This document shows positions 45,160 through 56,453 of a stretch of DNA of 64,000 bases, one piece after another; position 1 is the first letter of the stretch; each line of letters starts with the position of its first letter. The notes under the pieces are model-generated. The model was not told the origin of the DNA. It was given only the letters and a program-made list of their open reading frames with translations, and searched no databases. Both the position numbers and the translations under genes were made by a program. This stretch comes from Nilaparvata lugens. Its lineage: Eukaryota > Arthropoda > Insecta > Hemiptera > Delphacidae. The stretch lies in NCBI RefSeq assembly GCF_014356525.2, contig NC_052507.1, positions 37,808,368 through 37,872,367 on the forward strand. The letters run 5' to 3'.

Positions 45160-45439
45160 ATATAACCATAGAGAAACAATAGCGTAAGTAGATATCCCAT
45201 GGTATAAGGCGTTTATGTCGCAACTTTTACTGTTATCCCAAGCCGATTATTGTTGATTTTCACTGTTTTGACCTGGTAAGAGTGTATGAACGGCACAATA
45301 TGAGAGACTACCAGCGTCATAAAGCTTCACGGTAAAGAACTAGGTTGGCTATCGGCTTAAGATAACAGTAAAAGTTGCGACATAAACACCCGATGCCATG
45401 GGATATCTACTTATGCTATTGTTTCTCGATGATATAACC
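45160..45439. mobile_element. hAT-type MITE with 8-bp target duplication
   Basis: The element spans 45168-45431, with TIRs of about 80 bases (AGAAACAATAGCRTAAGTAG, then GATATCCCATGG and TTTATGTCGCAACTTTTACT). A perfect 8-bp direct repeat, ATATAACC, lies at 45160-45167 and 45432-45439. The 8-bp duplication is typical of hAT transposition. No coding capacity. Confidence 0.85.
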
Positions 45440-46694
45440 TACTAACTATTTTGCGTTGTCATGCTGCAAATCTTGAGTACGCAAAGTAATACTTTGCACA
45501 CTAGAACGGAAAAGTGATTCTTTGCGGCCTGCAATCAGTGCAGGAATGGTAACTTTTCAAGGTATCTGTAGGAAAAATAATTTCATTACTCATTGAAAAG
45601 GTAGTGAATATAGAAATCTAATAATCGAAAAATTCTAAATGTATCAATCCCGTTCAGCCACGTCAATCAGCCTTTTAAAGTTAAGGGCGTAGTTTCTATT
45701 TTGTTTCTATATGGATATTTTTTATATCTTCCATCAAATGACGGAAACAACCCATGCCCAAAATTCCAAAAGTCCGCGAAAAACTTTGGTAGTAAAGTGG
45801 ATATTTTTCCTCTCTGGAAAAGGTCAAGTAGGCAACATGAATGAAGTAAGAGAGTTTGTTGAGATTTCAGAAAAGTTGTTCTGAATTTGAATATCTCTTG
45901 ACTAGAAATCTTCATGAACAAAAAGTGGCATCAGTCGAGGTAAACTTCCCATGGAAATGTCTTCTGACCTGAAAAAACTGTCTTGAAGAAGTTTTTATAT
46001 GAATTTGAGTCTTCTCTTATTTGTTAAGGATACTTGATTCGACAATAAAAAATAACATTATTTTTGGATTTGATGGCTGGGTTTTTGTTTAGAAAATGGA
46101 ATAGTCAGTTCAATCATTCGGAATCAGTTATTGATATTCTTCGGAGTCTGGGAGCCGTGAAGACAGAATATCAAGTACATAGATGACATTTTAAGCTTGT
46201 GTTGACGTGTTCAGTGTGTTACACTCAACGGTTTCTGTGTAAAATGAACAGGTATTGTGAATGTTGTCTTCTCGTATATCATGGGTCTCTATTTCTCTAT
46301 CACTGTTTCTTTGACATTGACTGAGAATACAATTTTGAGCAGATTCAATTCACATTTAATTTTTGCGAGCAATCGGGAATTTGTTAAACCGAGAAACATA
46401 CGCTCTACAATAATTTGAAAATCTTTTCTCTGCTCACATTAGGCCTTAATAGATGGCAAACAGTGTTTCAATAAAACTTAGAGGTTTTCCACTTGCTTCC
46501 ACTTTTTGTTCTTCCTTTTTATATCGTCTTCCCATCGCTATACTTCCCATTCATGTCTTTCTTCGTTGTGTTCCTGTCTTTTTTTATCTCTTCTCTTTTC
46601 ATCTCTTACAACCACGTCTTTCTCTCTTGGTTTTATCTTGCATTGTCATTCATCGCTCCCTATTCTTGTATTTTTTGACATTTCTGTCTTACAG
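45440..46694. other. Non-coding DNA, no gene seen
   Basis: Contains the small fold-back related to 41245-41335 at 45476-45504. The C/T-rich stretch starting near 46500 ends in a good acceptor site at 46693. Confidence 0.5.
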
Positions 46695-46759
46695 GAATAG
46701 AAAGGTTCTCTTGTGCCGCTATAATCGGCTCAATGACTGCAGAAGGGGAAGAAATTAAG
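46695..46759 (+). CDS. Candidate internal exon, unidentified
   Basis: Sixty-five bases after a long pyrimidine tract ending TTTCTGTCTTACAG and before AAG/GTAATT. One frame is open (IERFSCAAIIGSMTAEGEEI) and ends in phase 0; the other two hold stops. The M-x-A-E-G-E-E pattern faintly recalls the linker of axonemal dynein heavy chains, but this is a weak resemblance from memory. It does not splice in frame directly to the candidate at 31771-31820, so an intervening exon would be needed if both were real. Confidence 0.22.
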
Positions 46760-49700
46760 GTAATTCTTGTGGAACGTGCCTTCTCATGGTTTGTTCTCAT
46801 CTTCAGCACGTTTTGCAAAGTTCTTCTCGTTTTCCTCCTCATATCATACAGTTTGTTGTTTTTGCACGCAACATTTCTCAAGTACCCTCCATCGTTTGAG
46901 CGCATCGGTTACCGTCTGGAACCCAATCTGGCGATTTTCTCTATTTCTCAATTATTGTCGACTAGAAACTATTTTCTCTTCATCCACTCTCATTCTTATC
47001 CTATTTTCACCCCTCTCCTCCTCAAATGTAACTCTTTTCATGATAAATATTTTATTTCTTCTCATTTCTTTCACCAACAACATAATTCTCCCTCCTTTCT
47101 CTCTACTCAATCTTACTCTTTCCTTCTATTGCTTTCTTCATATTTTCATAATACACTCGAATCTTTCGATCTTCTTCTCTAGATAAACACTCTTCTCCAT
47201 CCATTCTCTTTCTCTTTCATCTCTTATTTTCACAATTGATTATTTACTCTTCTAATTTCATTTCATTTCACGTGCCTCTTTTATTTTCTTTATTATAATT
47301 TTACTCTTTGCTCTTCTTCCTCAAATCTCTCTCAACAATATCATACACCCACCAATCAAATCACAGGTAAGGGAAGATGAAGCATCTAGCAAAGGAGAAA
47401 AGAGAGGATAGTTTTTCTGTACCCATTCCTCTTTCTCCTTCACCCTCTCCTTTCTCTATCACTCTTGACTAAATTATCTTCAAACTTCTCCTCTCTTAAC
47501 CATTTCTCTTCTCTCTTCTGTATTTATATAATCTTCCCTCTCCACCACTATTCTCATTTTCTCGTTCATTTCTGACATTCTCAGGCTCTTCCATGACCTT
47601 GATCATCTGAGCTTTGACTCGAATTGACATTCTCATTGCCAGAAAGTTGAGAAGAATCGGGATTTTCCTGAATCAGCTAAATGTCTCACAAGGGTTCAGA
47701 TCCTCTTTTTCACTCCTCCTTCCCTTCCTTCTCCTCGTCATCATCATCCTCAATTCCCTGTCTTCTTCTCCACTGTCTACTACTTTCTGAGCAGACGTCG
47801 TGTTTCGATTACATTCGCTTATCAGAACTCTCCTATTCTATTCACAGTTGCGCTCTCTTCGAAATTCCCCAATCGACATTTAAACCCCGTTCAAGATTTA
47901 TGTACAACCAGCACCGTTGTGAATCCTTTTTATCTCATCTGGCCTTCCATAATCTGATAGATCTTCAACTAAGTGACAAGTGATAGCCTGAGTTGACATA
48001 TTTATTGTCATTCGAATGACTGGAGTTCTGATCGACAAGGATACATCATTAGCATCAGTATAGATCATTCAGGGATGAATTGGGTTGTTTGATTGGAGGC
48101 AAAAAGGCTCAATGACTTATCAAATCCATATTAACGTTCTCCACAACTGACTTGGTTGAAATGGGAAATGTATATCATCGCATGACTGAAAATACTGAAT
48201 ACTAATTTATTAAAGTTATTAAATTTATTTATTGAGTTGAGTGAATACTAATTTATTCTCTCAATTCATTCCATGAATTATTTTTTTTTCAATCACATTT
48301 CAAACTATAGATATTTTCATAAATTCAATAGTATATAGATTTTTCTCATTTTCTTATAACTCTTTTTGAATAATACAGTTTGTATAGAAGTAGTCGTAGG
48401 TTAAGGAAAGCCATCTATTTGTACTACATTCATACGTTTCCTCATAATAACTTTTTTTTGTTAAAATTGGCATGAGATAGAATGTTCTCATTTATATCTC
48501 ATGTTTCCTCAATTAAAAAATTTTATTTTGAAATACAATTTATATAACATTTTGGTGGAATATAATAAAGCACAGTTTTCAACTTCATTCACTATTATTA
48601 TGTGTGTGGTTTCATATTTTGTGACATTTGTGATTCGAATATCTATAATAATGAGGTGAACATTTTTTTTGTGCAACTTTCAATCAGAAATTCTATATTT
48701 GGATTGTTTTTATGTGATAAATTACAATTTGAAGCAGTTTTGGACATTTGTAATGGTGAAGATGATTTTGAAAGTGTTTTTTTCTGTGAAAATTGAAAAT
48801 TGAGTTTTAACCTCCATTAACCTCAAAATTGTTCCAGCAATCAGATTTTCAACTTAAATATGTGTAACGCTAGTTAGCGCCTCCAAGTTGCACATTGGGT
48901 AACGGTAACGCCAAATGGACTAGAATAAAAATGATGGCGGTTAGACAAACATATGCTCTTCTGACCGAAAACTACTCAACATCTCAAAGAAATTGTAAAT
49001 ATACAGTGTATATCTAGGCATTTGAGACTCATGAGCTATATATTTATTTGTTGTGTATCTGCCAGACGCTAAATAAATAATAAATAACTTTTTTATTATA
49101 ACACTGAATTGTTGATTTCATTCTCATACTTTTGATGAAGTAGTGAATGGGATGATGAATTATTGTGGAGGATCGATTCTCAACTGTAATCGAGTTCAAA
49201 TATTCATGACCAACATTCACAATTGTGAATTTTATTCTTTCAATAATTCCTTCTCTGACAAGCTGATGTAACTGAGGAGCTAATGCTACATTTGAATTGA
49301 TCATGTACCTCAATCCAATAAAATCATTATAGTTTCATTTGAAGAAGAAAAATAGATTAGTATGTCTTGTCATTTACATCATGAAATAATAACTGTGCAG
49401 AGGTGTTTGGGATTATGATCACAGACATCTGCAGCCCAGTTCTGTTTACCAGGTTGCTAGTATAATCAAAATTCCGGTTGCTAATGCATTGCTAATTCTA
49501 CAGTGGATTAGCATTTAGAATGTAGAAGTGAAATGTCAGTTGGCATAATTCGATAAAAGTATACGGAATTTGAATATCGTGAAATGTGAAAAACGGTACA
49601 ATGATTTCATATCAACTCTAAAAAATGTGTTAGTTTCTGACATTCGATTGTATTCGTGATATTTCGAATCACTTTCAAAAAACGTACATCTGCAACTTTG

Positions 49701-49904
49701 GGGCAACTTTAATATCCAATGAGAATCCTAGAAAGGGTACATACTGTAATGTCCCTTTTTGGGTACACAAATATATGACCCACGTTGGTAGTGACATGTT
49801 ATGTAAAGCCGTATTCGACTTGTACATGTGCCCAGGTAGCTGTAGTCGGTATAACTAATAAATCCAGGGAATCTATATATTCGGCCTTGTCGAAATAATA
49901 ATAC
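46760..49904. other. Non-coding DNA, pyrimidine-rich to about 47600
   Basis: The plus strand from about 46490 to 47600 is dominated by C and T. Frames here (for example 46733-47182 and 46767-47186) are Phe/Ser/Leu-rich artefacts. Nothing recognised beyond. Confidence 0.5.
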
Positions 49905-51497
49905 CACAATGTTATTATTAATTCAATTTATTAAAAACACACAAAACAAGACAAAACAAAATTACAAAGATTTACGAAACAAATAAAACACAATAAAATG
50001 TTACAAATATAAAAAACCATGGGCTTAATGTTTGGGTGTGTTGGAGAAGAGAAAAAAAAAGAGAGGAAGATACCTAGCCAACTATGGTTTCCCATGTAAT
50101 AGGCAGGCAAAGAAGAGAAGAGAAGTAATGAGGAAAAAAGGAAGGGAGAAATGGGGGGAAGGAAGATAAACAGAGGAATAGGTACTTAAAATAAAGGTAA
50201 GCGAGTCCACTGAAAAATGAAAAAACTAATGAAAAAAAATGCTGGAGCAGAAATCTCGAGTCATATATCTAAATGGAAGAAGAAATTACTGTATGTCCAG
50301 TTTTTTATATCCAGTTTAATTTTTCCGCTGATCTTATTGTCCATGAGAAAGTGATTTGGAATGAGGTTTATTATTTTAGTACCTATGTAAATTAATTGCC
50401 TCCTTATACATTCAATATTAGTGTTATAGGTTACATATTTGTTAGCAGTGGCCCTTAGATTATAATAATTAAGAGTAGAGTTTATTGTGAGAGGAAAATC
50501 GGATCTATATTTTATTAAGTACTCAATTACGGTTTTTATGTATAATTGACGTATAGTCATGACCTCAAAATCACTAAAAACCATATCCGTTGGATAGAGC
50601 CTGGGTTTGTTTAATATAGTTTTAATTATCAGTTTTTGTGCTACAAATAATTCAGAAATATGACAGTTGAAACAGCCTCCCCAAACAACTATGCCATACT
50701 GCAGAATTGACTTGACTAGAGCATGATACATCATTTTCAGGTAGTTCTTATTAAGAATTCTGTTAACATGGTAAAATTTAAAGGATTAATATCTAATTTT
50801 TCTACATATGTATTTAATATGAACATCCCATTTAAGGTTTTCATCAATTATAATTCCCAAATACTTAGTATTATTGATTTTTTAATGGTGGGACAATCAC
50901 AATTACCCAAGTTTAAATTGCACTGAGAATGGAGTCTCAAATCTTGATTCTCGTTAGGCTGCCCTACTCTATTTGCAGAGAAAGTAATGTAATTAGTTTT
51001 TTCAATATTTAAACTATTTAAGGTATTCTTATCTAACCACTTCTTAATTAAAAGCATATTATTTTCAGCTATAGTATGAACTTTTTTCCATGAATTTCCG
51101 TGAAAAATAGCTGCAGTATCATCTGCAAAGGATATCACAGTGGAGTTTAGAAGTCTTAAATTTAAAAAGTCATTTACATAGAGTATGAAAAGGATGGGAG
51201 AAAGTACAGTACCTTGAGGAAGACCATAAGAAGTTAAGTTAGTTACACTAGATTGATCATTTATGGTTAGGGACTGGGTTCTATTACTCAGATAGCTTTT
51301 GAACAATTTAAGCGAGACTCCTCTGAAACCATAGGACTCCAGTTTATTGGACAAAGTATTATGAGGTATTGTATCAAAAGCTTTGCATATATCCAGGAAG
51401 ACCGCAATAGTTTTCTTATTGGAGTTTATTTTATCAGATAAAGTATTGATGAATTTTATTAGAGCGTCAGATGTACTTTTACCATTTTGGAAACTGT
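49905..51497 (-). mobile_element. 5'-truncated LINE (second family)
   Basis: On the minus strand it begins abruptly in reverse transcriptase at about 51497, runs through the C terminus (to about 50260) and a 350-base 3' UTR, and ends in AATAAATTGAATTAATAATAA near 49912. The abrupt 5' edge is the usual result of incomplete reverse transcription. Its reverse transcriptase is distinct from those at 4573-13505 and 61129-61885. Confidence 0.75.
50261..51497 (-). pseudogene. LINE reverse transcriptase and C terminus
   Basis: From the 5' edge: FQNGKSTSDALIKFI, FLDICKAFDTIPHNTL, GVSLKLFKSYLSNRTQSL, LPQGTVLSPILFILYVNDF, the catalytic SFADDTA (Phe in place of Tyr), IKKWLDKNTLNSLNIEKTNY. After a frameshift near 50870, a YLGIIIDENLKW thumb motif follows. 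An in-frame stop near 50770 precedes the last frame (50734-50261), which has LVKSILQYGIVVWGG. The endonuclease is absent through 5' truncation. The protein would prime cDNA on nicked target DNA, but this copy is dead. Confidence 0.85.
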
Positions 51498-52068
51498 TCT
51501 TACCAGCTCTTCAAAAAGCTTATATAAAATTCTGCTATCATATGCTGCAATCTGCTGCTGCTCTGTCGGTCCGCACTTCTTACCTCTGCTCTGGATGATC
51601 CCGCAATTATAGATGCTGAAGTGATAGATGATTATAAGGACTCCAAATACTGTACAAGACAATATAGCACCGACTTCAAACCAACTTGTTACCATCTGAC
51701 AAAATGGGTCAGAAATGTGAGATAATATCGAGCAGGATAATTATAATTTCTATTAATCTGTTTTGCAGCTTCAATATAATACTATGACCCTGTAGTTGAT
51801 TTTGCATTTGCAATGAAGTTGATATCTTGAATGATTTTTGGTTATTGTTGTTTCCAAAAATTTCTTCAATCCAATATTATAATGTGATGATGATGAGGAT
51901 ATATTCGTGAGTAATTATCAATAGAGCTCATATATATGGATTGTACCATTGACTTGAAATTATTTAATTTATAGATCCCAATAAATATAATTGGTAGGCT
52001 AGTTGAAGCATGTAGCTTCGCCTGTATTATAAATTTTACAATTATAAAAGGAATAATTTTAATTCCTT
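51498..52068. other. AT-rich DNA, no gene seen
   Basis: Nothing recognised. Confidence 0.5.
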
Positions 52069-52515
52069 AAGGACTCGCCACACCAAGCTCGCCAGTACCG
52101 CCGAGGTAGTACCGCTGGTGGTAGTTTTCTCGGCTGAGCACGCCACACAGAAAAACGTCCGCTAGCGGTAGTCTCCGAGTAGTGAGTCTAGTAGTGGTGG
52201 GAGTGAGACGTACTAGTTTCGTTGTGTTGCAAGGAGGAACGCCGAATGAGTCATCACTCTGTGCGCATGCGCTACCTCTTCGTATCACCTGCCATGTATT
52301 CAGGTTGAGCGCGCCACACTGAGCTCACTTTGTCCGCCGTACTACCTCTCAGCGAACTTTTGTTGAATCGCCTAGCAGGCGGTCGTAGGTGGTAGTGCGC
52401 CGTACTACCGCCGCGGTAGCGAACTCGGTGTGGCGCGATCAACCTGAATACATGGCTAGCGATTTTTAAAACTTCGCCACCGCCGCGGTAGCGAGCTTGG
52501 TGTGGCGTGCCCTTT
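52069..52515. mobile_element. GC-rich TIR element
   Basis: A GC-rich island in AT-rich DNA with inverted ends: AAGGACTCGCCACACCAAGC on the left and the complement of AAGGGCACGCCACACCAAGC on the right. TTAA is at 52067-52070 and 52514-52517, which might be a piggyBac-type duplication, though the spacing is not exact. CGCCACAC or its complement occurs five times. There is no credible protein. Confidence 0.7.
52292..52455. mobile_element. Inner fold-back element nested in the GC-rich TIR element
   Basis: 164 bases with arms starting CCATGTATTCAGGTTGAGCG and complementary over about 35 bases. The arms also contain CGCCACAC, so inner and outer elements are related in sequence. Confidence 0.7.
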
Positions 52516-52517
52516 AA

Positions 52518-53180
52518 TATCTAGGGTGATGGGTTCGGCTTGCAGTGGAAATAATATGAGCTTATTAAATAAATCAAATTATTATATATTACAGGCCTTA
52601 AGTAGATTTGATTAATTAATTATAAAATACAAGTTCTTAGTATGACCTTCCCTTATTTCAATTGAATGCGCAAGCTTGATTTCATAAATATTACTTTTCG
52701 ATGAGCTAGCTTTATTATTTTCGTAAATTCGAAGTGGTAAGGGTCCTCTAGTTATAACTCACGTGCGACGATTGTTCGAGTTTAAATATGTAGCCTGGTT
52801 TCCATCTTGTGTGTCCAGTGCCTTAATTAGTCTGGTGGGCTGGTGTCGTCTTCTTCAATGGGGGTTAATTCAAATTAGCAACTCCTGCCATACAATGACT
52901 TCACTGAGTTGTAGCAATTGATCAATAATAAAAATTAAATTTAAACTTTGGCATAAAATATAACAAGGGTTCAGTCCACATCTCTCGTCTTTGGTTGGTG
53001 TCTCTCGTGACTTCTAGCAAGCAAGTGGGGGTGTTTCTCCTTTTTCTTTCTTGACGACACTTCCTTATTCCTAATTCACATGTCATTAATTCAAATATAT
53101 ATTCTGATTGGTAGATTTCACCTAAAACAGTATGACATAATTGAGCCCCAGAAAGTAGATCGTAATATGAAGGTAGAATA
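52518..53180. other. AT-rich DNA; right end may hold the 5' part of a SINE
   Basis: No gene seen. The last 40-60 bases would be continuous with the SINE at 56242 if the hAT insertion were removed. Confidence 0.4.
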
Positions 53181-53641
53181 CCTTGGAACAGTGGTCGCCA
53201 AACAGTTTATTGCAAGCTACCGGCAGCTCGTGGGGTAGTTTTTGGTAGCTCACAGAAATTCTTGAGTTGGCAACCAATAATTGACCTCAAGTCCCCAAAG
53301 AAAAATATTATTCAAGTTGCATTTTGCGTTGTAAATTTCCTATTTTTGGTTTTATCTCTGTATACCTTTTATTTATCATAATGAAAGCATTTCATCCCTG
53401 TTTTCATCTGTCCAGCTATCGTGGCAGAAAAAAATGTTTTTATTTTGTTATAATTTATTATGCTAAGTTTATGTATAGAGCGGAGCGGCCTCACTCCTCT
53501 CAGTATTTTATGTTGTTTTATTAGGAGTAGTAGGCATACACCCCAATTGGACTTATGCCTTTGGTTGTCCTCTTTCATTTCACATTAAAAAAAAAATGTT
53601 TGTTTGTGAACTGAATGAATTGACTGATTTATAAAGTTGCA

Positions 53642-53884
53642 TTGAGGTTGAAAGCTATGTTCAGCTCTACCTACTTGTGTGAATCATCTTTTTCAAGTAT
53701 GAAATTCATAAAAAATCTATATAGGAACAGACTGACTGATGAAAGAAAATTTGGACAACTGCATCAGAATGGCGGTTACAACGCACACTACAAACATCAA
53801 GAAAATACTAACTTGTTGACCAAAAAGAATTCCACTGCTCTCATTGAAATGTACATTTCAACTTTTTTATACTTTTTGCTATGA
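53642..53884 (+). pseudogene. hAT transposase C-terminal (dimerisation) fragment
   Basis: The frame reads MFSSTYLCESSFSSMKFIK followed by RNRLTDE. This is the highly conserved end of the hAT dimerisation domain found in ZBED5/GTF2IRD2-like transposases. The zinc finger and the RNase H-like catalytic core are missing, and no upstream frame continues it. Residues after about 45 show no family pattern. It lies inside the hAT termini, which supports its identity. Confidence 0.75.
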
Positions 53885-54012
53885 GATGAGTAGATTTCAA
53901 CACTAGAAATGTATCTTTATAGGCAATAAAAGTGTGAAAATTTCATTTTGCGTACCGTACTTTCTTCAGTCTAATATTTTTTGGTAGCTCACTGGAAGAA
54001 TTATAAATGCTA

Positions 54013-56197
54013 CTAGCAGGGCACCCGTGCTTCGCTACGGGAATTGAAAGATAAGATTATTTTTGTGAACCATTTATAATCTAAATTCTACCAAAATTGT
54101 TATAATCGTTTTTGAGATTAGGCCACAACTTGGCATGAAAACTATTGAGTCAAATCATTCAATTAATCATTGATGTGTAGGAAGTGCTTTGTAGAATAGT
54201 AGTACAATTGCAGCGAATTTTGTAGAATATTGGACGGGGTTCAAGAGTCAACCTCGACTTTATTCATTGGAAATTAATATTTCCCGTTGACAGTTATCAA
54301 ATTGGCAGTGATCATGTTTTTTTTCGATTTAGTTTTCAGCTGATTTTGAAACATGAAAATATCAGGCCCAGTAGCACAAAACCATGTTCAATTTCAATCA
54401 GGATTAAATTTCATAAGAATTGATCAGAGCAGGGCTTTTTTTTAATAGATGACTTCTCTCATTGGTTCTCGTGGCATTTAGTCCAGAATAGGAATTAACA
54501 GTGCAACTGGCTCTCTCAAGGCCACGGCTGCGTACAAACATAGAGCAACAGAGGAACCAATACAACAGAAGCTGAAGAAATTAGTCGCATTTCTATCACC
54601 TCACAATGAACATTACACTCAACTACCATATGTTTGTAGAGATCGATTATAAATTTCTTTTGCTATCATCCTGTCACTTTCTGAAGCTCTTATACTAGAT
54701 TTTCCAAGAATACTGCAATGTTTTAAAATAAGGTCACCAAATTTGGTAACTCATCTACAGCTACTATAGTCTTTTTCATTTGCTCACACTCTCTCACGTT
54801 TTCACAGAATATGGAAAACTTTTTTCTGATCAGCTGCTACTTGAGAGACCAATAATCCTTTCTCAAGGAACTTCAGCTAATTTTCCCAGAGTTGAGACCT
54901 GTTTCAAAATATTTTTTTTTTCGCAAACCCACTATATTCCTGATTTAATTAAAATCGTAAGAGCCGTTTTCGAGATCTGTCCGACATACATACATATCCA
55001 CAAATACACATATTCAAACAGAAATTGCTTACTAATTAGCCTATAATTGACTTCAATGATTATGATTTCATTCAATGAGAGCTTATTTCACATAATAATA
55101 ACAGCTTTCACATAATAATAATAGCTGGCATCAAAAGCAAAAATGTCAAACATGATTGAAATTGAAACAGTAGCAATCATCAACATTAATATCTTCATCT
55201 GATCTGAAGTGACCAAATTATAGTAAGATTCACATCAATGTGTCAGCATTGTTTGAATGGGGAGCATTGATGCTATTAATGAGGAATACTGACTGTCAAC
55301 GAACTGTTATGCATATTCTCCAATATTTATAACGAAAGCTACCTTCTATTTTCTTTGGTAAAACAATCAATGTTTGAGAATAATATTCATGCATGGGAAA
55401 AGCGCCTTACTTCTATGGAAGATATTAATTTCTACATTAGGAAAAGGAACAACACAGCTATGTGGCCATTTAATGAATAATCCCTTTCTTTTGCCCAAGT
55501 TAAATTTTGACCAAATTTCCTCATTCTTTGTAAACAGATTCCACAACGGACACTTCTGAAGTTTTAAAAATACCCTCCACATATCATACTGAATTATTGA
55601 AATTTCATCGAAATTGTTTAAGCAGTTATCGCGATCGGATATACAAACAAAATTAAATTAGTCTTGATAGAATAGGATCAATTGATAGAAGCAACTCCCG
55701 TCATAAAAGTTTGTTTTATGAAAAATAAAAACTATCTATACTCCCAGGAATAGCTCCCATTGAAGCAGCAGTGCCCAATAAATTTGTTCTCGATAAATGC
55801 ATTTTGATTAGTTATTCAACTTGGTGCCAACCTAATGCAGTCATCTCATCTTAATGCCAACCTGTCAAAATTATCAATTTAGTTGCCATTCAACAACTGT
55901 TTCGAAGAGGTACTCTCTCTAGATTATAGATCTATAATAACATATGATATGGACATTTCTATCATAATCAAGAGATTGGGAAAAGAAGAATATACATGCT
56001 AAAAGACGAACTTTAAACCCTTAAAAACCACCCTTAGAGTTGGAATATCGCCAAAAGATTTCTTAGTGGGCACCTAGGACGTTTAAGGAAGCTATATTCC
56101 AAGTTTTCTTGCAATCCATCCAGTAGTTTTCCAGAAATCGTGATCAGTGAGTCAGTGAGTCAGTGAGTCAGTGAGATAAGAATTTTATAAGTATAGA
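54013..56197 (-). mobile_element. Non-autonomous Helitron-like element inside hAT
   Basis: Read on the minus strand it starts TCTATACTTATAAAATTC at 56197. It ends with a strong hairpin (CCGTAGC-GAA-GCACGG) then TGCCCTGCTAG at 54013, between A and T of the hAT sequence. The 5' part (55740-56150) is the module shared with 43675-44060. The motif GTTTTCGAGATCTGTCCGAC and relatives near 54970 and 55625 suggest it is a mosaic of several Helitron pieces. No Rep/helicase coding. Confidence 0.65.
54365..54510. mobile_element. Decayed MITE, relative of 44585-44734
   Basis: Ends GGCCCAGTAGCACAAAACCA and GTGCAACTGGCTC, with the internal CATTGGTTCTCGTGGCATT as in the better copy. Many mismatches indicate age. 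It lies inside the Helitron. Confidence 0.6.
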
Positions 56198-56241
56198 TTC
56201 TAGCCCACAGGCTCATAAGTTTGGCGACCATTACCTTAGAA

Positions 56242-56453
56242 TAACCGGGTTCAAATCCCGGCCCCGGGCAAGATATTTATCTCGGGCTACTCCCGTGTTT
56301 CGGATGGACACGTTAAGCCGTCGGTCCCGGCTGCCTAAAAAGCAGTCGTTAGGTCATGTCAGAGGCCCTGAAATTGATCAGCTGCGACCTGAAAACTCTG
56401 ACACCAGACCTGAGCCAGCCAGGTCACTCGATATTATTATCATTATTACCTTA
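56242..56453 (+). mobile_element. tRNA-derived SINE, interrupted by the hAT element
   Basis: Starts with an RNA polymerase III B box (GGTTCAAATCC at 56248-56258). It continues through GGACACGTTAAGCCGTCGGT and the body shared with 18870-18993, and ends in an ATT-rich tail. The tRNA-like A-box part is not next to it. The hAT insertion at 53189-56233 separates this segment from sequence at about 53130-53188, which may contain it. Confidence 0.75.

Larger units (their letters stand above)
53181..56241 (+). mobile_element. hAT element with target duplication, split by a Helitron
   Basis: The element runs 53189-56233. Its left end is CAGTGGTCGCCAAAC and its right end GTTTGGCGACCATTA (inverted). 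The 8-bp flanks are CCTTGGAA (53181-53188) and CCTTAGAA (56234-56241), identical but for one base. The transposase C terminus lies at 53642-53770. Without the Helitron at 54013-56197 the element is about 860 bases, so it is a non-autonomous deletion derivative. Confidence 0.8.

Noticed and set aside
46733..47186. Two overlapping plus-strand frames of 149 and 139 codons
   Set aside because: Same pyrimidine-tract artefact; two different frames are open over the same bases.
50723..50926. Plus-strand 67-codon frame
   Set aside because: Antisense shadow of the LINE reverse transcriptase.
56248..56258. B-box sequence as evidence for a tRNA gene
   Set aside because: No acceptor stem or anticodon arm can be placed around it. 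The sequence continues into a SINE body shared with 18870-18993.
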